From positions 18,117 to 82,116 of the forward strand of contig NZ_MCUW01000015.1 in assembly GCF_002873335.1 (NCBI RefSeq): a stretch of 64,000 nucleotides of DNA, in the 5' to 3' direction. Origin of the DNA: Vibrio sp. 10N.286.49.B1 (GTDB lineage Bacteria > Pseudomonadota > Gammaproteobacteria > Enterobacterales > Vibrionaceae). Shown piece by piece: positions 47,522 to 55,590 of this stretch. The position numbers and the translations under genes are program-made. Position 1 is the first letter of the stretch. Each line of letters opens with the position of its first letter. Under the pieces are notes generated by a model. It had not been told where the DNA came from, searched no databases, and was given only the letters and a program-made list of their open reading frames with translations.

Positions 47522-48552
47522 TGACAATCGCTCTGTCTATTGAAAATCTATCCTGCCAATATGAATCTCAAATGATACTGGAAGCTCTGTCGCTAGAGGT
47601 TAACCAAGGTGAAATTGTGTGTTTATTGGGGGCGAGTGGTTGTGGGAAAACCACGTTACTCAAAGCGATAGCTGGCTTATTGCCATTGGCTGGCGGCACC
47701 ATGACGCTGAACGACAATGTTATTGATGATGGAAAGACATGGTTGCCCCCTGAGCAGCGTAATATAGGTATGATTTTTCAAGATTATGCCCTGTTCCCTC
47801 ACTTAACGGTTGCTGAAAACGTTGCCTTTGGACTCAAAGATCACTCAAAGGGAATGCAGGATTCTATTGTTAATGACGCACTCTCTTTGGTGCACTTAGA
47901 GGCATTTAAAGCACGGTATCCACATCAACTGTCTGGCGGCCAGCAACAACGGGTTGCCATTGCACGAAGCTTGGCTTACAAGCCTGATCTGTTGCTTCTA
48001 GATGAGCCATTCTCAAACATTGATACGCAGGTCCGCCATGAGCTAATTCGAGAGATTCGAAAGATTTTCAAGAAACAAGGTATTACCGCTATCTTTGTCA
48101 CCCATAGTCGAGAGGAAGCTTTTGCTTTTGCAGACAAAATGGCAGTGATGAACGAGGGGGTCATTGAACAGTATGGCAGTGCGTCAGAGCTCTATTTTTG
48201 TCCATCAAGTAAATTTGTTGCCGACTTTTTAGGGGGGGGGAGTTATTTAGAAGCGACACATATTTCTGGTTCTACGTTTGATACTGAAATAGGACAGATA
48301 GCGGCGACATCTTGCAGCTTTATTGCCGAAGGTGCGACGTGTCAGTTGCTGGTTCGCCCACAACAAATCCAGCTTTCGTCTTCAGAGCAAAGCAGCATCC
48401 ATGTGGTCGAGCAGCAGTTCATGGGCGACCATTGTCGTTATGTGGTGGATATCAAGGGTACACGTGTATTAGCTACCTCGATGGAAGCCTTGAATGTTGG
48501 ACAAAGTGTGGCGGTAAGTGTCGAATCTCAAGGGATTGTCGCCTTTAGCTAA
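47521..48552 (+). CDS. fbpC: Ferric iron ABC transporter, ATP-binding subunit
   Basis: A 343-residue ABC ATPase of the FbpC group. Walker A is GASGCGKTT, the Q-loop FQDYALFPH, the signature LSGGQQQRVAIARSLA, Walker B LLLLDEPFSNID, and the switch His is in VTHSREEA. A C-terminal TOBE-like domain (about residues 240-343) follows. Codons 238-240 for three glycines are a run of nine G (48232-48240) at the border of the two domains, a possible slippage site. No good plus-strand terminator is visible after the gene. Confidence 0.95.
   Translation: MTIALSIENLSCQYESQMILEALSLEVNQGEIVCLLGASGCGKTTLLKAIAGLLPLAGGTMTLNDNVIDDGKTWLPPEQRNIGMIFQDYALFPHLTVAENVAFGLKDHSKGMQDSIVNDALSLVHLEAFKARYPHQLSGGQQQRVAIARSLAYKPDLLLLDEPFSNIDTQVRHELIREIRKIFKKQGITAIFVTHSREEAFAFADKMAVMNEGVIEQYGSASELYFCPSSKFVADFLGGGSYLEATHISGSTFDTEIGQIAATSCSFIAEGATCQLLVRPQQIQLSSSEQSSIHVVEQQFMGDHCRYVVDIKGTRVLATSMEALNVGQSVAVSVESQGIVAFS
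48232..48240 (+). repeat. G9 homopolymer in fbpC
   Basis: Nine consecutive G residues encode Gly238-Gly240. A one-base slip would remove the C-terminal domain from FbpC while leaving the ATPase core. Confidence 0.9.
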
Positions 48553-48590
48553 GACAGATAACATCGAGTTAAGATAGATGCTATCGAGTG
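48551..48590. repeat. Degenerate 20-bp direct repeat after fbpC
   Basis: Two adjacent 20-base blocks (AAGACAGATAACATCGAGTT and AAGATAGATGCTATCGAGTG) share 15 positions. The first includes the final base pairs of the fbpC stop codon region. Confidence 0.6.
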
Positions 48591-48668
48591 TTTTAAGTTA
48601 AGTACGAGTAAGAATTTAGGGGTACTTCAAGCTGAGATTTGACCTCTAAAATGGGTATCGAAAGATAT

Positions 48669-48697
48669 AAAAAAAGCCCGATGATTTCTCATCGGGC
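48669..48697 (-). terminator. Terminator of the chitin-oligosaccharide operon
   Basis: On the minus strand GCCCGATGA pairs with TCATCGGGC across GAAA and is followed by seven T. It is 125 bases after the last gene of the operon. Confidence 0.92.
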
Positions 48698-48821
48698 AAA
48701 ATGTTCTCCACCTATAGGGTGTTTCTTGTGACGGTGTTTACTGTTTACTTCGCGCTAAATAATATCGGCGCTACGATCAGGTAAACAGTCATTCGGTCTA
48801 CAAGAAGTGAGGAAACAGAGA
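48698..48821 (-). ncRNA. Structured 3' UTR of the chitin operon, candidate sRNA
   Basis: Between the mutase stop codon and the terminator the minus strand contains nested inverted repeats: a 7-bp pair (48723-48729 with 48800-48806), a perfect 9-bp pair ACTGTTTAC/GTAAACAGT (48740-48748 with 48781-48789), and an inner GC-rich pair. A compact structure of about 120 bases followed by a T7 terminator is the form of 3' UTR-derived Hfq-bound sRNAs in vibrios. No known RNA family is recognised; it may only be a structured tail. Confidence 0.4.
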
Positions 48822-50234
48822 CTACAATGACAAAAAGCCTTTCATCTGTTGAAGAACATGTTCGGCTTGTTCTTTATCTTCCATCTCACAGAAGATTCGC
48901 AAAAGAGGCTCAGTTCCCGAGAAACGAGCAATGACCCACCCCCCATTTTTGAAGTACACTTTTGCCCCATCCGCGTAACTTACCTTATCAATATCGTAGC
49001 TAAATTCAGGTAACTGTTTTTCAATATAGAGTTTGTGATAAAGGCTATCCTTCTGTGCGGACTTGAATGTACAGTCGCCCTCTGCCGTGTACGCGTAACC
49101 ATATTGAGAGTAAATATCGCTGAGTAACTCTGAGAGTTTCTTGCCGGTAACACTCAGCATCTCAACCAGTAGGCTGGAAGCAAATACGCCATCCTTACCC
49201 TTGATGTGGCCACGAATGGTGAGACCTCCAGAGCTTTCACCGCCAATTAGCGAGTCGTCGGCTTCCATTTGAGCACTGATGTGCTTAAAGCCTACGGGTA
49301 CCTCAAAGGCTCGCTGTCCATAGTGTGAGGCAATCTTGTCAAGCAGGTGTGTGGTTGCGATGTTACGCACGACAGACCCGGTCCATCCTTTGTATTCCAG
49401 CATGTAGTAATACAGCAGCATCAGCACCTCATTAGGGTGGATGAAATTGCCTTTTTCATCGATGATACCAAGGCGGTCTGCATCACCATCGGTACCGATG
49501 CCGATGTCATAGCCTTCTGCGGCGACAAGGTGTTTTAGGCGGTAAAGTGTCGCGGCGTTAGGTGAGGGCATTAAGCCACCAAAGTCGGGGTTTTTACCAT
49601 CATTGATAACATCAACATCGCAGCGGCCATTGATCAAAACGGTTTGCAACGCATTCTTGGCTACACCAAACATAGGATCAATCAACACTCGTAAATTGGC
49701 TTGTTTGATCGCTTCAATATCGATGAGGTTGATGATCGAATCTACGAACTGATTCATTGGGTTGATCTCAGTGATCTTGTGTTCTTGTATCGCGATGTCA
49801 AAGTCAAGGAGCCGAATTTGAGAGGCCGTTAAGGTTGCGATCTGAGATTCAATCTTCTCTGTGATGATCTCATCGGCGTCTCTACCACCCTCAATGAATA
49901 CCTTAATGCCGTTGTAATCCGCTGGATTATGAGACGCAGTAATGCATGCTGAGTACGCACAATTCATTTCTTTTGCTTGATACATGACAATAGGTGTCGG
50001 CACAAACTTGTTAATAAAGCTGACTGGTATGTCATTGCCAGCCAGTACTTCTGCAAACCACTGTCCTGCTTTGTCGGATAAAAAACGTCGGTCATAGCCG
50101 ATAACAAACCCTCGATCTGCGACCTGCTCCTGATTGATTATGTTGGCAAGTGCTTGTGCCACGACTCTGACATTATCTCGGGTAAACTCTTCGCCAATAA
50201 ATGCGCGCCAGCCACCGGTACCAAATTTAATCAT
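48822..50234 (-). CDS. Phosphohexomutase of the chitin operon, probable GlcNAc-1-phosphate mutase
   Basis: A 470-residue alpha-D-phosphohexomutase. The catalytic phosphoserine is in ITASHNPADYNGIK, the metal loop is GTDGDADRLGIID, the sugar-binding loop GGESSGGLTIRG and the phosphate-binding loop FSGTEPLLRI. Its place as the last gene of the operon, after chitobiose phosphorylase, indicates that it converts GlcNAc-1-phosphate to GlcNAc-6-phosphate; the V. cholerae counterpart is assigned this task. GGAGAAAG precedes the ATG. It is followed by a structured 3' UTR and a strong terminator. Confidence 0.93.
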   Translation of the reverse strand: MIKFGTGGWRAFIGEEFTRDNVRVVAQALANIINQEQVADRGFVIGYDRRFLSDKAGQWFAEVLAGNDIPVSFINKFVPTPIVMYQAKEMNCAYSACITASHNPADYNGIKVFIEGGRDADEIITEKIESQIATLTASQIRLLDFDIAIQEHKITEINPMNQFVDSIINLIDIEAIKQANLRVLIDPMFGVAKNALQTVLINGRCDVDVINDGKNPDFGGLMPSPNAATLYRLKHLVAAEGYDIGIGTDGDADRLGIIDEKGNFIHPNEVLMLLYYYMLEYKGWTGSVVRNIATTHLLDKIASHYGQRAFEVPVGFKHISAQMEADDSLIGGESSGGLTIRGHIKGKDGVFASSLLVEMLSVTGKKLSELLSDIYSQYGYAYTAEGDCTFKSAQKDSLYHKLYIEKQLPEFSYDIDKVSYADGAKVYFKNGGWVIARFSGTEPLLRIFCEMEDKEQAEHVLQQMKGFLSL

Positions 50235-50290
50235 AGCTTTCTCCTAACGAGCCCTGTTGGGCTCGTAATGTTGGTGAATCGATGGTGGAA

Positions 50291-52696
50291 TTAACCCAGT
50301 ACGACATGAACAAGGTTGACTGAGCCTTCAGGTTGAGGAGCAATCGCGCCGCTCGTATTGATGCCATTCAATGTGAGGGACTGCACGCCTTTGCTGACAC
50401 CATTTGGATTTTCAACCTTGATTTGATACGTCGCGCCGCGCCACTCCCGCGTGACCTCAAAACCAGGCCAGTCAACAGGGATACAGGGATCAACTATCAA
50501 GCCATCAAAACTTAACCTCACGCCGAGGATATAGTTGGTCGCGGCAAAGTAAGCCCAACCTGACGTGCCCGTTAACCAAGGGTGATTCGCTCGACCGTGA
50601 TCCTGATGATCGCGTCCCATCACGAATTGCACATAAGAATAGGGTTCAGTGATCCGGGTTTCTATGTTGTCGTTTTGGTTGTAGGGGTTGAGCGCGTCGT
50701 AGAACTTCATTGCTTGGTCGCCACGGCCTAGCTTTGCCTCAGCGACCCAAGCCCATGGGTTGGGATGAGAAAAGATCGCCCCATTTTCTTTTACGCCTTG
50801 ATAAACACGGGTTACAAAACCGATATCATCATTAGGCGTTGCAAATGATGGTGCATTGAGATGTAAGCCATAATCTGAATACAGGTACTCATCAACGGCG
50901 TTCATGGCTTTCTTGCCTCGTTCTTCCGTCACTGCGCCAGAGATCACCGCCCATGTGTTGGATTCAAGATGCACCTTTCCTTCAGCCTGTTGGTTGGTGC
51001 CAACTTTATCGCCGGTTTTCGTGATGCCTCGGATATACCAACCACCGTCATCATCCCAAAGATGAGTCTCACAGGCGTCTTGTACTTTTTTTGCCATCTG
51101 TTCATAACAGAGAGCGTCTTCAGATTGGTTTAAGTGCTTGGCAAGGTCGACAAACTCCTGCAACGCCCAGTAGTGAAGGAAGGCGACCATGGACGATTCA
51201 CCACCGCCAAGATTAAGACAGTCATTCCAATCCGCTCTTAAGCCTTTCGCGATACCCGTCGCACCGACATGTTTATCGGTAAAATCCAATGCTGCTTTCA
51301 TGTGTTCATACACAGTGGCATTACCGCCGTCAGCATAAGGGATGAGTTCGTCAAAGAACTCAGTCTCTCCGGTTTCCATGACGTAGCGACAAATGGTTGG
51401 GATCAGCCATAAATGATCATCAGAACAGGTATCAGCAATGCCGTGGATCTTATCTTCGTCACTCGGCGTTGGAACCACGGTTGGCGATTTAGATGGTTCG
51501 ACGTCGGCTTTCTCGGGATCAAACCAATCGGGGTCAAATAAGTGGAGGCCGTAGCCAGCTTTAACCTGACCACGCAGCAAGTCGATGATGCGTTTTTTCG
51601 TCATTTCAGGGTTAGAGTGCGGCACCGCCAACGCGTCTTGAGCGGTATCTCGATAGCCCAGTCCTGTGCGCCCACCGACCTCGATAAAGGAGGCAAACCG
51701 AGACCAAACTACACACGTTTCGGCCTGGTAGAGTGTCCATGCATTGAGCATGGTATCAAGTCCTGGGTTAGGCGATTTAACTTGGAATTTTGCGCAGCGT
51801 TCATCCCAGTGCGTCCGAATAGCCGCAAAGGCTTTATCAACCTCGCTAAGGTCTTGATACTTCTCTCTCAGCCGTGCACCGTTGCCCTTGCCGATACCCA
51901 AGACATAAGCAAAACGCACCTCTTGGCCCGGTTGAATCGTGAATTGCTTATGCAGAGAACCACAATGGTTGTAACAGGTTTGTGTGTGATTAGAGCATTG
52001 ACCACGCTCTACCGCGATGGGGTTTGATTCATCTCGGTAGAGGCCTAGGAAACTGTCTCGTTGGCCGTCATAGCTGTCAGGTTCAAACGTTGAGGCTAGG
52101 TAATAAAAGCCTTCTTTTTCATTGGTGTTGTAGAAAAGGTCGTATTCAATCACGCCCTCCTGATAATGAGTACCTGCGGAATACAGCGACATTTGATGGT
52201 TTTGATTGTCCGATGCAATGTGGCTAAAAGAGAACTCGACAAATGAAAAAGTACTAATGGTGCGCGGCTTATTACTGTTATTACGTAATACCACATCCCA
52301 GATTTCGGCATCTTCACCTTTAGGGATGAATAATGTTTTACTCGCCTCAATTCCGTTGTAATCACACTTGAATTTTGAATAAGACAAGCCATGACGCACT
52401 TCATATTGTGCTTCCTCTAGGCTCTTCGCGACAGGTTGCCAAGAGATAGACCAGTAATCACCTGTTTCATCATCCCTAAGGTAGACGTAGTGACCTGGTC
52501 TATCAAATGTTGCATTCGGTCTGAACTTAGTGACACGGTTGTATTCTGGCGAATTGTAAAATGAATAGCCGCCTGCATTGTGCGAGATAACGGTACAGAA
52601 CTTCTCTGTGCCGAGATAATTAGTCCATGGCGCTGGAACGTCGGGACGAGTGATTACATATTCACGATTGTCGTTATCGAAATAGCCGTATTGCAT
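50291..52696 (-). CDS. chbP: N,N'-diacetylchitobiose phosphorylase (GH94)
   Basis: This 801-residue enzyme phosphorolyses cytoplasmic chitobiose to GlcNAc-1-phosphate and GlcNAc. The length equals that of the characterised V. proteolyticus enzyme as I know it. The GH94 general acid falls at Asp492 in ADWNDCLN, again the same number. The N-terminal beta-sandwich (MQYGYFDNDNREYVITRPDV) and the (alpha/alpha)6 barrel with EVGGRTGLGYRDTAQD are visible. AAGGAT provides the ribosome binding site. It lies between the hexosaminidase and the mutase. Confidence 0.96.
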   Translation of the reverse strand: MQYGYFDNDNREYVITRPDVPAPWTNYLGTEKFCTVISHNAGGYSFYNSPEYNRVTKFRPNATFDRPGHYVYLRDDETGDYWSISWQPVAKSLEEAQYEVRHGLSYSKFKCDYNGIEASKTLFIPKGEDAEIWDVVLRNNSNKPRTISTFSFVEFSFSHIASDNQNHQMSLYSAGTHYQEGVIEYDLFYNTNEKEGFYYLASTFEPDSYDGQRDSFLGLYRDESNPIAVERGQCSNHTQTCYNHCGSLHKQFTIQPGQEVRFAYVLGIGKGNGARLREKYQDLSEVDKAFAAIRTHWDERCAKFQVKSPNPGLDTMLNAWTLYQAETCVVWSRFASFIEVGGRTGLGYRDTAQDALAVPHSNPEMTKKRIIDLLRGQVKAGYGLHLFDPDWFDPEKADVEPSKSPTVVPTPSDEDKIHGIADTCSDDHLWLIPTICRYVMETGETEFFDELIPYADGGNATVYEHMKAALDFTDKHVGATGIAKGLRADWNDCLNLGGGESSMVAFLHYWALQEFVDLAKHLNQSEDALCYEQMAKKVQDACETHLWDDDGGWYIRGITKTGDKVGTNQQAEGKVHLESNTWAVISGAVTEERGKKAMNAVDEYLYSDYGLHLNAPSFATPNDDIGFVTRVYQGVKENGAIFSHPNPWAWVAEAKLGRGDQAMKFYDALNPYNQNDNIETRITEPYSYVQFVMGRDHQDHGRANHPWLTGTSGWAYFAATNYILGVRLSFDGLIVDPCIPVDWPGFEVTREWRGATYQIKVENPNGVSKGVQSLTLNGINTSGAIAPQPEGSVNLVHVVLG

Positions 52697-52788
52697 GAGT
52701 ATATCCTTATGAAATCTAATCTTAATTTTCTAGCCGTGATCCTGGTCGTTAGTCTCGGTATGATCACCATTCTTGTTATCAAGTCAGC

Positions 52789-54702
52789 CTATTCTGACCA
52801 AGGAGGCCTGTATTGAATGCGTTGTCTGTCCAGCAAGGTTAAGTGTGGTTTTAGTCTTGCTAAAAAGTGTGAGTAATTTTTATTTAGGTTATGACTCCAA
52901 GCGGTTTCGGACAGGGCGAGTAAGCGTGGAAAAACCATATAGTCCAGGCGATCTTGATGGGCAATGAGCTCTGTCCACAGCGCGGCTTGGATACCTAATA
53001 TGCGTTTATTAATGGGGTCATCATGGGCAATGTCCGACAGTGGCTCATATTGGTATGCTTGCTCGAGTGAAATGACCGATGCCCAATCGACACCGGGTTC
53101 GTCGCTGGTGCGGTCTTGAGCCATATCGAGATAGGTGGTTTGAGCCGGTTGAAGTACCACGTCGTAACCCATTTTGGCGCAATTGATGGCGGCCTCCTCG
53201 CTTAACCACGAGTAAATAACGGTGTCTTTACTGACTTTGTTACCAAAATGCGCTTCTTCCCAGCCCAGCATTCGTTTACCGAGCGAGCGAAGCTTATCTT
53301 CTGCGTATCTCAGTAGGTGTCCTTGCAGTTCTTTGGTGTTGTTATAGCCATGGGTTTGCATGAGTTTTTGACAGTTCGGGCTGTTTGCCCAAGAGCCAAT
53401 CGGCACTTCATCAGCGCCGATATGGAAGTAAGGTGCTGGAAATAGCTGCGAGACTTCTTCCAATACGATATCTAGGAATTGATACGTTCCTGCAATCCCA
53501 GGGGATAAGGTGTTATCGGTATAGTGCTGGACGCTACGGTAGGTAGAGCGATCATCGTGATCAACGAGCATCTCAGGCAGAGACTTAATGGCTGCTCGGC
53601 AGTGACCAGGGATATCAATTTCGGGTATCACTTGAATGCCACGAACGGCAGCGAACGCGACGATATCTTTGATTTCTTGTTGTGAGTAAAAACCGCCATA
53701 TTTGTTCGAAATATGATGAAATTGTGGTTCTAACACTTCTTCTGGTCCGCGCCATGCGCCGATATCGGTCAGAGCTGGCAGCGCTTTTATTTCTATTCGC
53801 CATCCTTCATCGTCGGTAAGGTGCCAGTGGAATGTGTTGAACTTGTAGTGTGCCAATAGATTAATAAAGCGTTTTATTTCATCAACAGGCTGGAAGTGAC
53901 GCGCGCTATCAAGCATGACACCACGGTAAGAAAAACGAGGTTTGTCTTGTATGGAAACAAACGGCACCGTTAATGTTTGTCTTGCTTCGTCAAAATGAAA
54001 AAGCTGGATTAGTGTGCTAGCCGCATAGATAAAACCAGCGTCAGATGTGGCTTCAATAGTGATACCTGAGCTATCGATATTGAGTTTGTATTCTTCTTTT
54101 GATAGCACAGGGCTGCGTTTGAAGTGAATGCCTTGTTGTCCAATGGACTTAGGCGTAATAGAAAATAAGCGTTCAACTTCTTGTTGTAGCCATTCGGCAG
54201 CGCCTTTACTCTCAGGGTGATCACAGGTGATCTGACTATACCGAGTGAGCTCAAACACGCCATCAGACTGTGTGAAACTCATTGGTTCAGGGATCAATTG
54301 GTGTGTATGTGAGTTAACATCAGGTGTTGGGGTGTGATGGTGATGTGGGTCTTTCAGTACGATTGGCGATACGCTAACGCCTGCTCGAGATAGTGAGTCA
54401 GTATCTAGATACGCTTCCTTAATACCATCAGAAAGAAACCGGAAAGGGGCGGTTAAAATTGAAAACTCAACATAAACATGATGATTGGAATACAACACTG
54501 ATTCTATTATATCGAGTGTACAAAAACTGCCCACTTGTGTGATCTGCCCACCTGAGATACTACTTGGATCAATGTAGCGATCAAAGGTGAAACTTAGACG
54601 CCAATGTGCGTAGCTTTTTTCAGAAAGATTGTGCAGGGTTAAGCCAAAGCGACTGCCTTTCGTGTGGCTCTCTAGTATTGCGATATCGACGCGAAAATCC
54701 AT
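52789..54702 (-). CDS. Beta-N-acetylhexosaminidase (GH20)
   Basis: A 637-residue GH20 enzyme that removes GlcNAc from the non-reducing end of short chitin oligomers. The catalytic Asp-Glu pair is in FHIGADEVPIG, and other GH20 stretches are YRGVMLDSARHF, FHWHLTDDEGWRIEI and VIPEIDIPGHCRAA. No signal peptide is seen, so it acts in the cytoplasm on imported oligomers. Three in-frame ATG codons (54714, 54708, 54702) open the frame; the last has GGGGA at normal spacing and gives MDFRVDIAIL, so I prefer it. The gene starts within 12 bases of the end of the GlcNAc kinase gene. Confidence 0.94.
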   Translation of the reverse strand: MDFRVDIAILESHTKGSRFGLTLHNLSEKSYAHWRLSFTFDRYIDPSSISGGQITQVGSFCTLDIIESVLYSNHHVYVEFSILTAPFRFLSDGIKEAYLDTDSLSRAGVSVSPIVLKDPHHHHTPTPDVNSHTHQLIPEPMSFTQSDGVFELTRYSQITCDHPESKGAAEWLQQEVERLFSITPKSIGQQGIHFKRSPVLSKEEYKLNIDSSGITIEATSDAGFIYAASTLIQLFHFDEARQTLTVPFVSIQDKPRFSYRGVMLDSARHFQPVDEIKRFINLLAHYKFNTFHWHLTDDEGWRIEIKALPALTDIGAWRGPEEVLEPQFHHISNKYGGFYSQQEIKDIVAFAAVRGIQVIPEIDIPGHCRAAIKSLPEMLVDHDDRSTYRSVQHYTDNTLSPGIAGTYQFLDIVLEEVSQLFPAPYFHIGADEVPIGSWANSPNCQKLMQTHGYNNTKELQGHLLRYAEDKLRSLGKRMLGWEEAHFGNKVSKDTVIYSWLSEEAAINCAKMGYDVVLQPAQTTYLDMAQDRTSDEPGVDWASVISLEQAYQYEPLSDIAHDDPINKRILGIQAALWTELIAHQDRLDYMVFPRLLALSETAWSHNLNKNYSHFLARLKPHLTLLDRQRIQYRPPWSE

Positions 54703-54714
54703 AGTCATCCCCAT

Positions 54715-55590
54715 TTAATATAGATTGTGCTGGCGTTGACCCGCCATCATCAGTGCCCCATCCATCGCGTCACCTTGCGGTTCGACTATCCAGCGCTGCG
54801 CCTTTGGTGATAACCAATCATGGATGCGTTGTGCGATGCTGCCCATCAAACAGATACGCTGTGCACCTTGTTGATTCAATGCCGACAGGTACATCTCAAT
54901 ATCGTCAGCGGTGTGTTGCAGTAACGATTTTCCTAGCTCCTCGTTGAGCAATGCATAGTCGAAAATAGCGGGTGAAAATTGCCCATAATCACAAGGCAAT
55001 GCCGTTTTGGACCATTCCACAATGCGATCGACATCGTGATCAAAATGACTCATAACCAGATCGGCCAGTGGAGACGGTGGCTTGATACCATCTTGGATTA
55101 GCAACACCTCTTGTATAAGGCGAAGCCCCATGATGGCACCGCCACCCTGATCTGAGATTGGAAACTCTCTACCACCCACAACAAACTGCTGGCCGTCCTT
55201 TAGCAATATTCCACATGATCCTGTGCCTGCAATCATGATCGCGCCATCTTGACCACGGTGTGCACCTAAGCACGCTCCGTATGCGTCAGTATTAAGTGTC
55301 AGGCTGGCAAAGGGGTGTTCAGTGCTCATAAAGGCTTGATATGCCGCTTTATGTTCTGCCCCCGCGAGCGCTAAACCAACATGAACCTGAGACAGCGCAT
55401 CGCGATTTAAGCCGCCTTGAACGAGAGCGGCTGTAACGGCTTTTATGACCGCAGACATCGCCACATCCGCCCCTAGCATAATATTGGCGCTACCACTTTT
55501 TCCTTCACCAATGCGTTCACCCTGTTCGGTTAGGATTCGTGCTCGACACGATGTACCACCGCCGTCGATACCAGCGATAAATTTAGGCAT
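54715..55590 (-). CDS. N-acetylglucosamine kinase (BadF/BadG family)
   Basis: A 291-residue kinase that phosphorylates GlcNAc to GlcNAc-6-phosphate. The actin-like ATPase fold is shown by the N-terminal phosphate loop FIAGIDGGGTSCRARIL, the second phosphate motif MIAGTGSCGILL and SDQGGGAIMGLRL. The ATG at 55590 overlaps the stop codon of the GH9 gene by eight bases (ATGCCTAA); the frame stays open to 55830 but that part lies within the GH9 gene in another frame. It handles GlcNAc released by the GH20 and GH94 enzymes. Confidence 0.94.
   Translation of the reverse strand: MPKFIAGIDGGGTSCRARILTEQGERIGEGKSGSANIMLGADVAMSAVIKAVTAALVQGGLNRDALSQVHVGLALAGAEHKAAYQAFMSTEHPFASLTLNTDAYGACLGAHRGQDGAIMIAGTGSCGILLKDGQQFVVGGREFPISDQGGGAIMGLRLIQEVLLIQDGIKPPSPLADLVMSHFDHDVDRIVEWSKTALPCDYGQFSPAIFDYALLNEELGKSLLQHTADDIEMYLSALNQQGAQRICLMGSIAQRIHDWLSPKAQRWIVEPQGDAMDGALMMAGQRQHNLY

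Noticed and set aside
52709..52816. 35-residue hydrophobic peptide frame on the plus strand between the GH20 and GH94 genes
   Set aside because: It looks like a membrane helix, but there is no ribosome binding site upstream and it covers the minus-strand ribosome binding region of chbP. It is probably chance.
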